This document shows, piece after piece, positions 15,956 through 24,458 of a stretch of DNA of 64,000 nt. Numbering within the stretch: position 1 is the stretch's first letter; every line of letters starts with the position of its first letter. Origin of the DNA: Sphingomonadales bacterium 39-57-19 (lineage in GTDB: Bacteria > Pseudomonadota > Alphaproteobacteria > Sphingomonadales > Sphingomonadaceae); assembly GCA_002282385.1 (NCBI GenBank), contig NCJG01000007.1, positions 62,001-126,000 on the forward strand, given 5' to 3'. The notes below the pieces were generated by a model. That model was not told the DNA's origin, made no database searches, and worked only from the letters and a program-made list of their open reading frames with translations. The translations under genes and the position numbers were made by a program.

Positions 15956-16738
15956 ATGAAACTGGATTCAACAGTCGCAGCAGTCGTCACCGGCGGCGCA
16001 TCGGGCCTTGGTGAGGCAACCGCCCGCGCGCTTGCCGCAAAGGGTGTGAAGGTCGCCATTTTTGATTTGCAGGCCGACAAGGGCGAGGCACTTGCAGCCG
16101 AAATCGGCGGTGTTTTCTGCAACGTGAACGTCACCAGCGATGAAAGCGTCGATGCCGGTTTCGCCAAGGCGCGTGCTGCGCATGGTCAGGAACGCATTTT
16201 GGTCAACTGCGCTGGCACGGGCAACGCGGCAAAGACCGCAAGCCGTTCGAAGGAAGACGGTTCGATCAAGCACTTCCCGCTCGATGCCTTTGACCGCATC
16301 ATTCAGATCAACTTGGTCGGCACATTCCGCTGCATCGCCAAGTCGGCAGCTGGCATGTTGACGCTTGAGCCTATGGAAGATGGCGAACGCGGCGCGATGG
16401 TCAACACGGCCTCGGTTGCTGCTGAAGACGGCCAGATGGGCCAGGCAGCCTATTCCGCATCAAAGGGCGGCGTTGTCGGCATGACCTTGCCAATCGCACG
16501 CGACCTGATGAGCGAAGGCATTCGCATCAATACGATTCTGCCGGGCATCTTTAACACGCCATTGATGAACGGTGCGCCTCAGGCGGTGAAAGATGCGCTT
16601 GCCGCGTCGGTTCCATTCCCGAAACGCCTCGGCCATCCGCACGAGTTCGCGCAGGTCGCGATGACCATGATCGAGTGCGGATATTTCAACGGCGAAGACG
16701 TCCGCATCGACGGCGCCATCCGTATGGCACCGCGTTGA
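15956..16738 (+). CDS. Short-chain dehydrogenase, 3-hydroxyacyl-CoA dehydrogenase type II-like
   Basis: 260 residues, classical SDR. The nucleotide loop is [13 protein letters not shown], the DLQADKG segment after strand 2 favours NAD(H), the NCAG motif follows, and the active site has S in [10 protein letters not shown] and YSASKGG. The overall pattern ([37 protein letters not shown]) is that of the HSD17B10/3-hydroxyacyl-CoA dehydrogenase type 2 group, which oxidises 3-hydroxyacyl-CoAs of branched or steroid-like substrates. This supplies the third beta-oxidation step for the island. The next gene begins 4 nt after its stop. Confidence 0.9.
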   Translation: MKLDSTVAAVVTGGASGLGEATARALAAKGVKVAIFDLQADKGEALAAEIGGVFCNVNVTSDESVDAGFAKARAAHGQERILVNCAGTGNAAKTASRSKEDGSIKHFPLDAFDRIIQINLVGTFRCIAKSAAGMLTLEPMEDGERGAMVNTASVAAEDGQMGQAAYSASKGGVVGMTLPIARDLMSEGIRINTILPGIFNTPLMNGAPQAVKDALAASVPFPKRLGHPHEFAQVAMTMIECGYFNGEDVRIDGAIRMAPR

Positions 16739-16742
16739 TCGC

Positions 16743-17615
16743 ATGACCGCGTTCACCCAAATCCTTTATGATGTCGCAGACGGCATTGCGACCATCACGA
16801 TGCATCGTCCAGAAAAGATGAATGCGTTTACCAATGTGATGATGCGCGAAATGTGTGCGGCATTTGATTTGGTGGACGCGGATGATGCGGTGCGCGCCGT
16901 CATTGTAACGGGTTCGGGTGACCGTGCATTTTGTGCAGGGGCCGATCTGACGCCCGAGGGTGGCGGCGACGTGTTCGCGAGCCGGTCCGAAGTCGAAACG
17001 CTTTCTGACGAACGCGTGCGCGATTCCGGTGGCCGGTTAACGCTGCGGATTTTCCAATGCAAAAAGCCTGTCATCGGCGCCATTAACGGCGCTGCGGTCG
17101 GCATTGGCGCGACCATGCAACTGCCCATGGACTTCCGCTTGGCCAGTGACAGCGCACGCTTTGGCTTTGTTTTTGCGCGGCGCGGGATTGTGCCAGAGGC
17201 TGCCTCAAGCTGGTTCTTACCGCGGCTGGTGGGTATGCAACAGGCACTGGAATGGTGCATGACGGGCCGGGTGTTCAATGCCGATGAAGCACTTCAAGGT
17301 GGGCTGGTGCGGTCCATTCATGCGCCTGCCGAACTGATGGACGCAGCGCGGGCATTGGCCCGGGAAATTGCCGACAACACCGCGCCCGTGTCGATTGCCC
17401 TCACGCGGGCGATGTTGTGGCGGTTGTCCGCTGCGGAACATCCCATGGCTGCGCACCAGATTGACAGCCGTGCGATTTACCGCCGGTCACGCTCCGGCGA
17501 CGCAAAGGAGGGCATATCCAGCTTCCTTGAAAAGCGCGCACCCGTTTATCCCGATAAAGTTTCCGCAGATATGCCGGACTTCTTCCCATGGTGGGATGAA
17601 CCTGCTTATAAGTAA
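16743..17615 (+). CDS. Crotonase-family enoyl-CoA hydratase-like protein
   Basis: 290 residues, somewhat longer than the first hydratase because of an insert around DVFASRSEVETLSDERVRDS. The oxyanion segments GDRAFCAGADL and INGAAVGIGATMQL are present. The first hydratase glutamate position is occupied by Thr/Met (GIGATMQLPMD instead of GG-x-x-E), while a Glu remains in FARRGIVPEAASS. This FARRGIVPEA subgroup is usually annotated as enoyl-CoA hydratase, but isomerase or another crotonase reaction is possible. It directly follows the SDR gene in the second operon. Confidence 0.86.
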   Translation: MTAFTQILYDVADGIATITMHRPEKMNAFTNVMMREMCAAFDLVDADDAVRAVIVTGSGDRAFCAGADLTPEGGGDVFASRSEVETLSDERVRDSGGRLTLRIFQCKKPVIGAINGAAVGIGATMQLPMDFRLASDSARFGFVFARRGIVPEAASSWFLPRLVGMQQALEWCMTGRVFNADEALQGGLVRSIHAPAELMDAARALAREIADNTAPVSIALTRAMLWRLSAAEHPMAAHQIDSRAIYRRSRSGDAKEGISSFLEKRAPVYPDKVSADMPDFFPWWDEPAYK

Positions 17616-17643
17616 CCCGACGTAAACGGGGAGTATGGCACCA

Positions 17644-18282
17644 ATGGCCACGACGGGACCAAAGCTGGTGAATGAAGCGGGCGATAATGCAAAAGCGCGC
17701 GACCAGCTTATTGAAGCGGCCAGTCAGATCATGCGTGAGGGCGATACTATCGACCTTTCGCTGTCGGAACTGTCGCTTCGTGCAGGCCTGAACAGTGCAT
17801 TGGTCAAATATTATTTCGGCAACAAAAACGGCCTGATGCTGGCGCTGCTTGATCGCGATATGGGCAATATTGTGTTCAGTCTTGGCGCGTTGCTGGCAAA
17901 AGACATCCCGCCGGAAGACAAATTGCGTATCCACATCGGTGCCGTCATCGACACTTATTATGCGTTCCCTTATCTGAACCGTCTGTTGATGCGCATGGTG
18001 CGCGACAGCGCGCCTGTTGAAGCGGCCCGTATCGCGGACCTTTATCTAAAGCCTATTTCAAAGGTGTATGACGCGCTGATCGCCGAAGGCGTAAAGGCGG
18101 GCAAATTCCGCAAGCTTGATCCGCAGTTTTTCTACTTCACCGTGACCGGCGCGGCTGACCGATTTTATTCGTCACGCTTGGTGTTGCGCCATTGTTATAA
18201 TCAGGACGATTTTAACGAAAATATGCGCGATGCCTATCGCGAGCACAGCATCGACCTGATTATGCGCGGGCTGCTGGTTTAG
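17644..18282 (+). CDS. TetR family transcriptional regulator of the catabolic island
   Basis: 212 residues. An N-terminal TetR helix-turn-helix (ARDQLIEAASQIMREGD, then LSLSELSLRAGLNSALVKYYFGNKNGLMLALL) is followed by a helical ligand-binding domain. Of two in-frame ATGs, the one at 17644 is preferred because GGGGAG (17628-17633) is then about 10 nt away; for the ATG at 17635 it would be too close. It is the last gene of the thiolase operon, whose promoter region carries a perfect palindrome that also occurs in variant form before the two other units of the island. It is probably an acyl-CoA-responsive repressor, though the effector is not deducible. Confidence 0.88.
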   Translation: MATTGPKLVNEAGDNAKARDQLIEAASQIMREGDTIDLSLSELSLRAGLNSALVKYYFGNKNGLMLALLDRDMGNIVFSLGALLAKDIPPEDKLRIHIGAVIDTYYAFPYLNRLLMRMVRDSAPVEAARIADLYLKPISKVYDALIAEGVKAGKFRKLDPQFFYFTVTGAADRFYSSRLVLRHCYNQDDFNENMRDAYREHSIDLIMRGLLV

Positions 18283-18303
18283 GGCTGGGCAACTCTAGGA
18301 CCT

Positions 18304-18374
18304 CGTCATCCTGAACTTGTTTCAGGATAAAGCACGACCGCCGCCTGTTATCCTGAAACGAGTTCAGGATGACG
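18304..18374. repeat. Structured intergenic repeat, family 1, copy C (possible terminator)
   Basis: Same design as copies A and B, with TCCTGAA...TTCAGGA half-sites, CGTCA and TGACG at the ends. It sits between the convergent TetR and CaiB genes and is followed on the plus strand by five T (18376-18380), so it may also terminate the TetR transcript. Confidence 0.85.
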
Positions 18375-18405
18375 ATTTTTAGAAGCCAACCATAACGCCA
18401 GCCGT

Positions 18406-19599
18406 TCACAACCCCAATGCTGCCCTAATTTCATCCCCGTCGGCATCCAGCATCGGCGGATGCGCATAGTTGGACGCTGGCGTTCCGGCATAATGCACCG
18501 GATGTTTCATCGATCGATATGTGCCGATATCGGGCGATTCCAGCTCTTCGAAAAAGCCGACGTCGCCCAGATGCGGATCGGTGAGGACATCTGCCATCCG
18601 GTTATATTTCATCGCTGGAATGTCATGTTCGGCCAACAGGTCAAGCCATTCGGCGGTGGTGCGCAGCGCGCTGACTTCTTCGATGAGCGCGTATAAGTCG
18701 CCCGTGTGCTTTGTGCGCTCCTGATAGGTCGAAAAGCGCGGGTCGTCGAACACATTAGGCCTGCCGCCCAGTTCAAAAAACTTGGCCCATTGCCGGTCAT
18801 TATAAGGGACGATCGCGATGAAGCTGTCCTTGGTCGGATACGGCCGCCGACGGGGGTTCACCGAACGCGTATAGCCCATACGGCCATTGCCGGGGATGAA
18901 GGTTTCGCCCCACAAATTTTCGACCATGTTGAACCAAGTGAAGCATTCGAACATGGGCACTTGAACAAATTGTCCGCCTTGCCCGCCTGCACGTGCAAGC
19001 AATGCCGCCATGGTTGCGTTTGCGGCGAACAGGCCGCTGACTTTATCCGCGACAAGGCTGGGTGAATAGGTTGGGCGGCCACCATCGCGCTGCTCGCTTA
19101 AGGCGGCAAAGCCGGACGCGGCTTGAATCAGGTCGTCATAAGCCTGCCGCTCGCCATAGGCGCCACCCGCGCCAAATCCGGCGCAGTGGATATAGACGAT
19201 ATTGGGGTTGATCGCCTTGACCGCCTCATAGCCAAAACCAAGCCGTTCGACGCCTGCCATGCGGACATTATGGATGAAGACATCTGCCTCCTCCAACAAG
19301 GCTTCGAGAACGGCTTTATCTTCCGGTTTTTTGATATTGAGGTTGATGGCTTTTTTGTTGCGGTTGAGCGCCGTGAAAATGGGCCCATGCTGCTTGCTGG
19401 GCGAATCGCCGCCATGGCGCATCAGGTCGCCGGGTGTGTTGCCCTCGCTATTTTCGATTTTAATGACCTCCGCGCCAAGGTCGGCCAATTGCACGGTGGC
19501 ATAAGGCCCAAGGACAACCGTGGCCATGTCGACAACCTTAATCCCTTTCAACGGACCGGTTGGTTCTTTGTCCCACGTCAATTTCGGCCATTTCGCCAT
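18406..19599 (-). CDS. CaiB/BaiF family CoA-transferase
   Basis: 397 residues, class III CoA-transferase. The N-terminus has LKGIKVVDMATVVLGPYATVQLADLGAEVIKIE, and the catalytic aspartate is in RQAYDDLIQA (about D155), followed by PTYSPSLVADKVSG. Such enzymes move CoA between carboxylic acids, as in bile-acid, carnitine and alkylsuccinate pathways, and could activate or racemise a substrate of this island. The ATG at 19599 is chosen for an AAGGAG at proper distance; the open frame to 19623 adds nothing family-like. Divergent from the thiolase-like gene, sharing a region with a third operator-like palindrome. Confidence 0.9.
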   Translation of the reverse strand: MAKWPKLTWDKEPTGPLKGIKVVDMATVVLGPYATVQLADLGAEVIKIENSEGNTPGDLMRHGGDSPSKQHGPIFTALNRNKKAINLNIKKPEDKAVLEALLEEADVFIHNVRMAGVERLGFGYEAVKAINPNIVYIHCAGFGAGGAYGERQAYDDLIQAASGFAALSEQRDGGRPTYSPSLVADKVSGLFAANATMAALLARAGGQGGQFVQVPMFECFTWFNMVENLWGETFIPGNGRMGYTRSVNPRRRPYPTKDSFIAIVPYNDRQWAKFFELGGRPNVFDDPRFSTYQERTKHTGDLYALIEEVSALRTTAEWLDLLAEHDIPAMKYNRMADVLTDPHLGDVGFFEELESPDIGTYRSMKHPVHYAGTPASNYAHPPMLDADGDEIRAALGL

Positions 19600-19637
19600 G
19601 TGCGCTCTCCTTATCTCTTGCATCGACTGCTAGCATA

Positions 19638-19655
19638 TTTAAGCGTGCAGTTAAG
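19638..19655. promoter_or_regulatory. Candidate TetR operator, site 3 (weaker match)
   Basis: TTTAAGCGTGCAGTTAAG matches site 1 (8127) at 14 of 18 positions and lies between the divergent CaiB and thiolase-like genes. The surrounding leader also has inverted arms TTATCTCTT (19611-19619) and AAGAGATAA (19653-19661), which partly reflect the two ribosome binding regions. Weaker symmetry than sites 1 and 2. Confidence 0.45.
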
Positions 19656-19671
19656 AGATAATCGGGAGTGA

Positions 19672-21165
19672 ATGATGAGCAATTTTGATGCAAGCGCGCC
19701 GGTCATTATTGGCGTAGGCGAAGCCAGCCGAAAGACCGTTTCCGGCGAATGGCCAAGCCCGCGCGAATTGGCTGGCGCCGCTATCAAGGTTGCACTGGCC
19801 GATACGGGCCAGTCTCCATTGGTTGCAGCGGCAATTGATACCATTGCCGCGATCCGCACATTCGAAGACAGCGGCGTTAGCCTGGGCACCGGGTCGCCCG
19901 ACAATGCGCCCGAAGCTTTTGGAACGGCCGGTGGCATCAGCGCGCCGCGTCTGATTTACGCCGATGTCGGCGGCCAAAGCCCGCAGGCGATGTTGAACGA
20001 GCTGGCGGGCGATATCCGCCGCGGGACCTGTGAGCTTGCCGTACTCGTGGCCGCAGAAGCGACCGGGACCGCAAAGCGCGCGCGTAAGGCGGGTGTGACG
20101 TTGGACTGGCGCTTGCCTTCGGACACCCCGTTCGACAACCGCCTTTCCAGCTTCCCGATTTTGAGCCGAACGGAAATCCGGCACGGGATTATCTCCATGC
20201 CGTTGGCGTACAGCCTGATTGAAAATGCGCGGCGGATGGAGTTGGGATTAAACGCCGACGCTTATGCGCGCGAAATGGCGGCCTTGTGGTCGGCATTTTC
20301 AGCAAAAGCGGAAACGCGGGCCCACGCGCAATTCCCCGGCTATCGTTCACCCGACGCGATGCTGAGTGACGATAATGCCAATTACCCGCTGACGGATATT
20401 TACCGTCGCTGGCATGTGGCGCAGGATGCGGTCGATCTGGGCGGTGCGATTATCCTGACAAGCGCAGGGAAGGCACGCGATCTGGGTGTGCCGCAAGACA
20501 AATGGGTCTGGCTGGCTGGCGCGGCAGAGGCCGCCGAACCACCATTGGCCGAGCGCGGTGTCATTCACCGGTCGGCGGCGCTTGATTTTGCTATTCCCGC
20601 GGCACTTGGGCAGGCCGGAATTCAGGCCAGTGACCTTGGCCCTGTCGACATTTACAGCTGCTTTCCGTGCGCCGTTTTTGCGGCCGTTGACACCATGAAT
20701 GACGCGGCGCGTGCGCTTGGCGATTATACGCTGACCGGTGGCCTCAGCTTTTTCGGTGGGCCAGGCAATGGCTATAGCGTCTACAATATCGCCGCGATGG
20801 TCGACGCCCTGCGCCAAGATGGATCAAAGCCCGCTTTGGTCACTGCAAATGGCGGCGTGATGTCAAAACAGGCCGTCGGCATTTACACCGCATCGCAGCC
20901 CGCCATTGCTTGGTCGGGTGCGGCGGCGAAGGGCTATGTGCCGAAACAGATCGCGCTGGATGACGCCCCCCAAGGCAAAGGCCGTGTACTCAGTTTCGTA
21001 CGGTCCGCGGGCAAGGACGGTTTCGGTCCGGCCACGCTCATTCTCGAAATGGAAAATGGCGCCCGTGCCATGGCGGTGCTGGACAGCACGCCCGATGGCG
21101 ACCTTGGCCATAGGATCGTTGACGTCACGTCGGGCGAAAAACGCCACATGGCGGCGATTTTATGA
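19672..21165 (+). CDS. Thiolase-like protein (TLP1 type) without canonical catalytic residues
   Basis: 497 residues: a thiolase fold followed by a C-terminal domain of roughly 100 residues (YVPKQIALDDAPQGKGRVLSF to the end) resembling the OB-like extension of mycobacterial TLP1. The nucleophile loop reads YADVGGQSPQAML with no cysteine, the NEAF loop reads YSCFPCAVFA, the GHP loop reads GGLSFFGGPGNGYS, and the terminal cysteine loop reads VTANGGVMSKQ. All four catalytic loops therefore differ from true thiolases. Annotation pipelines usually call such proteins acetyl-CoA acetyltransferase, but thiolysis is unlikely. The start may be either of two adjacent ATGs (19672 or 19675). Divergent from CaiB. 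Confidence 0.85.
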   Translation: MMSNFDASAPVIIGVGEASRKTVSGEWPSPRELAGAAIKVALADTGQSPLVAAAIDTIAAIRTFEDSGVSLGTGSPDNAPEAFGTAGGISAPRLIYADVGGQSPQAMLNELAGDIRRGTCELAVLVAAEATGTAKRARKAGVTLDWRLPSDTPFDNRLSSFPILSRTEIRHGIISMPLAYSLIENARRMELGLNADAYAREMAALWSAFSAKAETRAHAQFPGYRSPDAMLSDDNANYPLTDIYRRWHVAQDAVDLGGAIILTSAGKARDLGVPQDKWVWLAGAAEAAEPPLAERGVIHRSAALDFAIPAALGQAGIQASDLGPVDIYSCFPCAVFAAVDTMNDAARALGDYTLTGGLSFFGGPGNGYSVYNIAAMVDALRQDGSKPALVTANGGVMSKQAVGIYTASQPAIAWSGAAAKGYVPKQIALDDAPQGKGRVLSFVRSAGKDGFGPATLILEMENGARAMAVLDSTPDGDLGHRIVDVTSGEKRHMAAIL

Positions 21166-21226
21166 TAATCTGCCGTTCATCACGCAGCGGCTATCATGCA
21201 GCTATGTGAATTCAGGAGATAGACCG

Positions 21227-21652
21227 ATGCATATCCTCAAACTGGCTGGCCTCATACTGCCTTTGACGGTTGTTGCGGCATGCGGCCAAGTGGAGCGCAC
21301 GCCCGCGCCGCTGACCGAGAAACAATCTGCTGTCTTAATGAAGGAAATTGGCGGTAAGGTCGCGGGGAAGCCGTTAACCTGCATCAGTGATTTCAATGCC
21401 GACAATATGATCCGCGTCAGCGACAATATCTTGCTCTACCGTGTGTCAGGCCGCCTTGTGTACAAGAACAACTTGCGGTCACCTTGTCCCGGTCTTGCAC
21501 GCGACAGTGATATCGTCGTCTCCGAACAATTTGGCAGCCAGAAATGCCGCGGTGATATCCTCCGCCTGGTGGACCGGACCAGCGGCATGACCGGCGGCAT
21601 TTGTAGCCTTGGTGATTTCGTGCCCTATCGCGCCGAGAAGACTGCGGGTTAA
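21227..21652 (+). CDS. Small putative lipoprotein, function unknown
   Basis: 141 residues. The N-terminus MHILKLAGLILPLTVVAACG is a lipoprotein signal peptide with lipobox VAAC, so a membrane-anchored periplasmic protein is expected. The mature part contains four cysteines that could form disulfides (TCISDF, SPCPGL, QKCRG, GICSLG). No family is recognised. The ATG at 21227 has AGGAG 9 nt upstream. It begins 61 nt after the thiolase-like gene and may be read through from it. Its stop shares a TTAA tetranucleotide with the stop of the convergent HTH gene. Confidence 0.75.
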   Translation: MHILKLAGLILPLTVVAACGQVERTPAPLTEKQSAVLMKEIGGKVAGKPLTCISDFNADNMIRVSDNILLYRVSGRLVYKNNLRSPCPGLARDSDIVVSEQFGSQKCRGDILRLVDRTSGMTGGICSLGDFVPYRAEKTAG

Positions 21653-21840
21653 TCGCGCAGGAAAATCGCTTCGATCGGCAGGGCAAACAGATCAGCGATC
21701 CGGAACGCCAATGGCAATGACGGGTCATATTTGCCCGTTTCAATGGCGTTCACGGACTGACGCGAAACGCCAAGAGCATCGGCCAAATCTTGTTGGTTCC
21801 AATCGCGTTCGGCGCGCAGGACTTTCAGGCGGTTTTTCAT
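21649..21840 (-). CDS. Small XRE/Cro-type helix-turn-helix regulator
   Basis: 63 residues, almost entirely one HTH_3 domain. It reads MKNRLKVLRAERDWNQQDLA, then DALGVSRQSVNAIETGKY (the HTH, about 16-36), then PSLPLAFRIADLFALPIEAIF. This is the compact COG1476-like regulator class that lacks a ligand domain. It overlaps the stop of the upstream membrane-protein gene (ATGA, 21837-21840), so the two are made together. The promoter of that operon contains a 12-bp palindrome between its -35 and -10 boxes, suggesting autorepression. The ATG at 21840 is the only start that gives the domain. Confidence 0.88.
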   Translation of the reverse strand: MKNRLKVLRAERDWNQQDLADALGVSRQSVNAIETGKYDPSLPLAFRIADLFALPIEAIFLRD

Positions 21841-22241
21841 GCTTTCCAGCGCGCAAAAGGACCCGCTACTCCAAGCATGGCAAACCAGATCGCGCCCATC
21901 CATTCTGGACCGCTCGCCACAACATCGTAGACGGCAAGAAATTGCCACACGGTCACGGTTACAAGCGTGAATGCCGTTGCCAGCAGCGTCTGCTTGGCAA
22001 ATAGAAGCCGTTGATATTCATCGTCGATTTCGACCAGCAACCGAAATATTGCCCAGAATACGCCGATTATGGGGAGTGCGGAGATGAGCGCCAGCCCAAT
22101 AAGCGTGGCTTGGGAATGTTCGGTGCCACCGCGTGCGAAGGCGAGACTGCCGGTCAGGATCAGCATATAAGATACCATAAACAGCAGCACGCGGATGGTA
22201 TATCGCTGCATGTAGGGCGCAAGCTTGTTCCAAGAGGTCAT
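21837..22241 (-). CDS. Four-helix membrane protein paired with an HTH regulator
   Basis: 134 residues with four predicted membrane segments at about 18-38, 46-66, 86-106 and 113-129, and a charged cytoplasmic-looking loop EIDDEYQRLLFAKQ between helices 2 and 3. No firm family name; small integral membrane proteins of this kind are often encoded beside COG1476-type HTH regulators. It is the first gene of a two-gene operon, and its stop overlaps the regulator start. One possibility is that the membrane protein senses an envelope signal or controls the regulator, but nothing in the sequence proves it. Confidence 0.8.
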   Translation of the reverse strand: MTSWNKLAPYMQRYTIRVLLFMVSYMLILTGSLAFARGGTEHSQATLIGLALISALPIIGVFWAIFRLLVEIDDEYQRLLFAKQTLLATAFTLVTVTVWQFLAVYDVVASGPEWMGAIWFAMLGVAGPFARWKA

Positions 22242-22271
22242 GTCAAGTTCCCTTTTTAATAAGACAAGCTC

Positions 22272-22300
22272 ACTTTACTTTTTATGGCATGCCATGTCAA
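22272..22300 (-). promoter_or_regulatory. Sigma70-type promoter of the membrane protein/HTH operon
   Basis: On the minus strand a perfect -35 box TTGACA (22300-22295) is followed by a 17-nt spacer and TAAAGT (22277-22272) as the -10 box. The predicted transcript would start about 25 nt before the membrane-protein ATG at 22241. Confidence 0.75.
22284..22295. promoter_or_regulatory. Palindromic operator candidate inside the promoter spacer
   Basis: ATGGCATGCCAT is a perfect 12-bp palindrome lying between the -35 and -10 boxes and touching the -35 box. A dimeric HTH protein bound here would block RNA polymerase, consistent with autorepression by the 63-residue regulator. Confidence 0.65.
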
Positions 22301-22430
22301 GGACCCTTTCCATTTAATCGCTGTCGCAGCCCAATGGGTGCGCAAAGACTGCCAATTCTGCAGGGTTGCGACTTCGCGTTTGGACTGGCAAAGGGACGGT
22401 TCCAAACCGAAGCTGAAAGCAAGTAAATCC

Positions 22431-24428
22431 ATGTCCGAGATGATCCGCATTACCCTTCCCGATGGCACTGCCCGTGAAGTCGCGCGCGGCACTACCCCGG
22501 CGGATATTGCCGCCGCCATTGGCCCCGGCCTTGCGAAGGCTGCGATCGCCGCGCGGGTGGATGGCGAATTGCGCGATATCACGCGCCCGTTGGACGCCGA
22601 TGCGCAGCTCGCACTGGTGACCAGCCGTGATGAGGCGGACGCGCTTGAACTTGCCCGCCATGACTTTGCGCATATCCTTGCCGAAGCGGTGCAGGCCTTG
22701 TTTCCCGGAACGCAAATTACATTTGGCCCGTCGACCGATGACGGATTTTATTATGACGTGATGGCGCCTGCTTCGCGTGGCCCATTCACGTTGGACGACC
22801 TGCCCGCGATTGAAGAAAAGATGCGCGACATCATTCGCGCAGATAAGCCGCTGCGCCGCGAAGTCATAGCGCGCGATGCGTTGATCGCCACATGGCAGAA
22901 TGCAGGCGAAAGCTTCAAGGCAGAATGGGCGGCGGAACTGCCCGAAGGTGAAGAGCTTTCGGTCTATTGGTCGGGCAATGACTGGATGGACATGTGCCGC
23001 GGTCCGCATTTGGCGTCGACGGGCAAGCTTGATCCTGCCGCATTTAAGCTGACGCGTGTTGCCGGTGCCTATTGGCGCGGTGACCAGAACAACCCACAGC
23101 TGAGCCGCATTTACGGCACCGGCTGGTTGAACAAAAAGCAGTTGGACGCCCATCTGCTGCGTCTTGAGGAGGCCGCAAAGCGCGACCATCGTCGTTTGGG
23201 TCAGGACATGGATCTGTTCCATTTGCAGCAAGAGGCACATGGTTCCGTCTTTTGGCATCCCAATGGCTATCTGATCTGGCGCGAGCTGGAAGCCTATATG
23301 CGCCGCGCCATCGACGGCGCTGGCTATAAGGAAGTGAAAACGCCGCAGGTCATGGACGCGCGGCAATGGGAGCAATCGGGGCATTGGGGCAAATATCGCG
23401 CCAACATGTTCGTGATCCCTGACGAAGTGCCGAATGTCGATGATGAGGGTCCCGTGATTTCGGGTGAGGCCGACTGGATGGCGTTAAAGCCCATGAACTG
23501 CCCGGCGCATGTTCTGATTTTCCGCCAGGGTATCAAATCCTATCGCGACCTGCCGCTGCGCATATATGAAAATGGCTGTTGCCACCGCAACGAACCGCAT
23601 GGTGCCCTGCATGGCCTGATGCGGGTGCGTCAGTTCACGCAGGATGATGCGCATATCTTCTGCCGCGAAGACCAGATTGTGGAAGAAGTGCAGGCATTTT
23701 GTGCGCTTGCCGACCGGGTCTACAAAGAATTTGGTTTCACATATTCGATCAAGCTCGCGCTGCGTCCTGACCAACGGTTTGGATCGGATGCGGATTGGGA
23801 CAAAGCGGAAAATGAACTGCGCGACGCCGTCGTGCGCGCGGGCCTTGCGACGCCGGAATTTGGTTGGGAAGAATTGCCCGGCGAAGGTGCATTCTACGCG
23901 CCAAAGCTTGAGTGGCATCTGACCGATGCCATTGGCCGCACATGGCAGGTTGGAACGATCCAGTCCGACCGCGTCCTGCCCGAACGGCTTGATGCAAGCT
24001 ATGTCGGTGAAGATGGCGCACGCCACCGTCCCGTCATGTTGCACCGGGCGATCTTCGGCAGTTATGAACGCTTCATTGGCATATTGATTGAGCATTATGC
24101 CGGTCGTTTCCCCGTCTGGTTGGCGCCTGTGCAGGCGGTTGTTGCCACCATTACGTCGGAAGCAGACGGCTATGCGCATGATGTTACTGCTAAGCTGAAA
24201 GCGGCTGGCATTCGGGTTGAGGCCGACACGCGGAACGAGAAGATCAATTACAAGGTGCGCGAACACAGCGTCGCCAAGGTGCCGCATCTCCTCGTTGTTG
24301 GCATGCGTGAGGCAGAAGAGGGCAAGGTCGCCATCCGCAGCCTTGGTTCCGACGGCCAGCGCATCATGACACTGGATGAAGCCATTGCGATGCTGTCGCA
24401 TGAAGCGACCCCGCCCGATATTCGTTAA
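22431..24428 (+). CDS. thrS: Threonyl-tRNA synthetase
   Basis: 665 residues, the normal length. Domains in order: TGS (about 1-62, [28 protein letters not shown]), second additional domain with the editing-site [12 protein letters not shown] motif, class II catalytic core ([24 protein letters not shown] region; motif 3 [21 protein letters not shown]), zinc cysteine in MNCPAHVL, and the C-terminal anticodon-binding domain ([11 protein letters not shown] to the end). The frame is open back to 22284, but the ATG at 22431 begins the TGS domain and is the family start. The leader has no T-box or operator stem-loop that I can recognise. Confidence 0.96.
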   Translation: MSEMIRITLPDGTAREVARGTTPADIAAAIGPGLAKAAIAARVDGELRDITRPLDADAQLALVTSRDEADALELARHDFAHILAEAVQALFPGTQITFGPSTDDGFYYDVMAPASRGPFTLDDLPAIEEKMRDIIRADKPLRREVIARDALIATWQNAGESFKAEWAAELPEGEELSVYWSGNDWMDMCRGPHLASTGKLDPAAFKLTRVAGAYWRGDQNNPQLSRIYGTGWLNKKQLDAHLLRLEEAAKRDHRRLGQDMDLFHLQQEAHGSVFWHPNGYLIWRELEAYMRRAIDGAGYKEVKTPQVMDARQWEQSGHWGKYRANMFVIPDEVPNVDDEGPVISGEADWMALKPMNCPAHVLIFRQGIKSYRDLPLRIYENGCCHRNEPHGALHGLMRVRQFTQDDAHIFCREDQIVEEVQAFCALADRVYKEFGFTYSIKLALRPDQRFGSDADWDKAENELRDAVVRAGLATPEFGWEELPGEGAFYAPKLEWHLTDAIGRTWQVGTIQSDRVLPERLDASYVGEDGARHRPVMLHRAIFGSYERFIGILIEHYAGRFPVWLAPVQAVVATITSEADGYAHDVTAKLKAAGIRVEADTRNEKINYKVREHSVAKVPHLLVVGMREAEEGKVAIRSLGSDGQRIMTLDEAIAMLSHEATPPDIR

Positions 24429-24458
24429 ACCAAATTTCGGTCAGATAAGGAGATTGTG

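Noticed and set aside
21649..22241. Toxin-antitoxin interpretation of the HTH/membrane pair
   Set aside because: The membrane protein has four helices and 134 residues, unlike small single-helix toxins, and the HTH protein lacks a toxin-binding extension. A regulatory module fits better, though toxicity was not tested.
22314..23384. A 356-codon minus-strand frame across the thrS N-terminal half
   Set aside because: It lies antisense to a clearly conserved synthetase, has no ribosome binding site and no recognisable domain.
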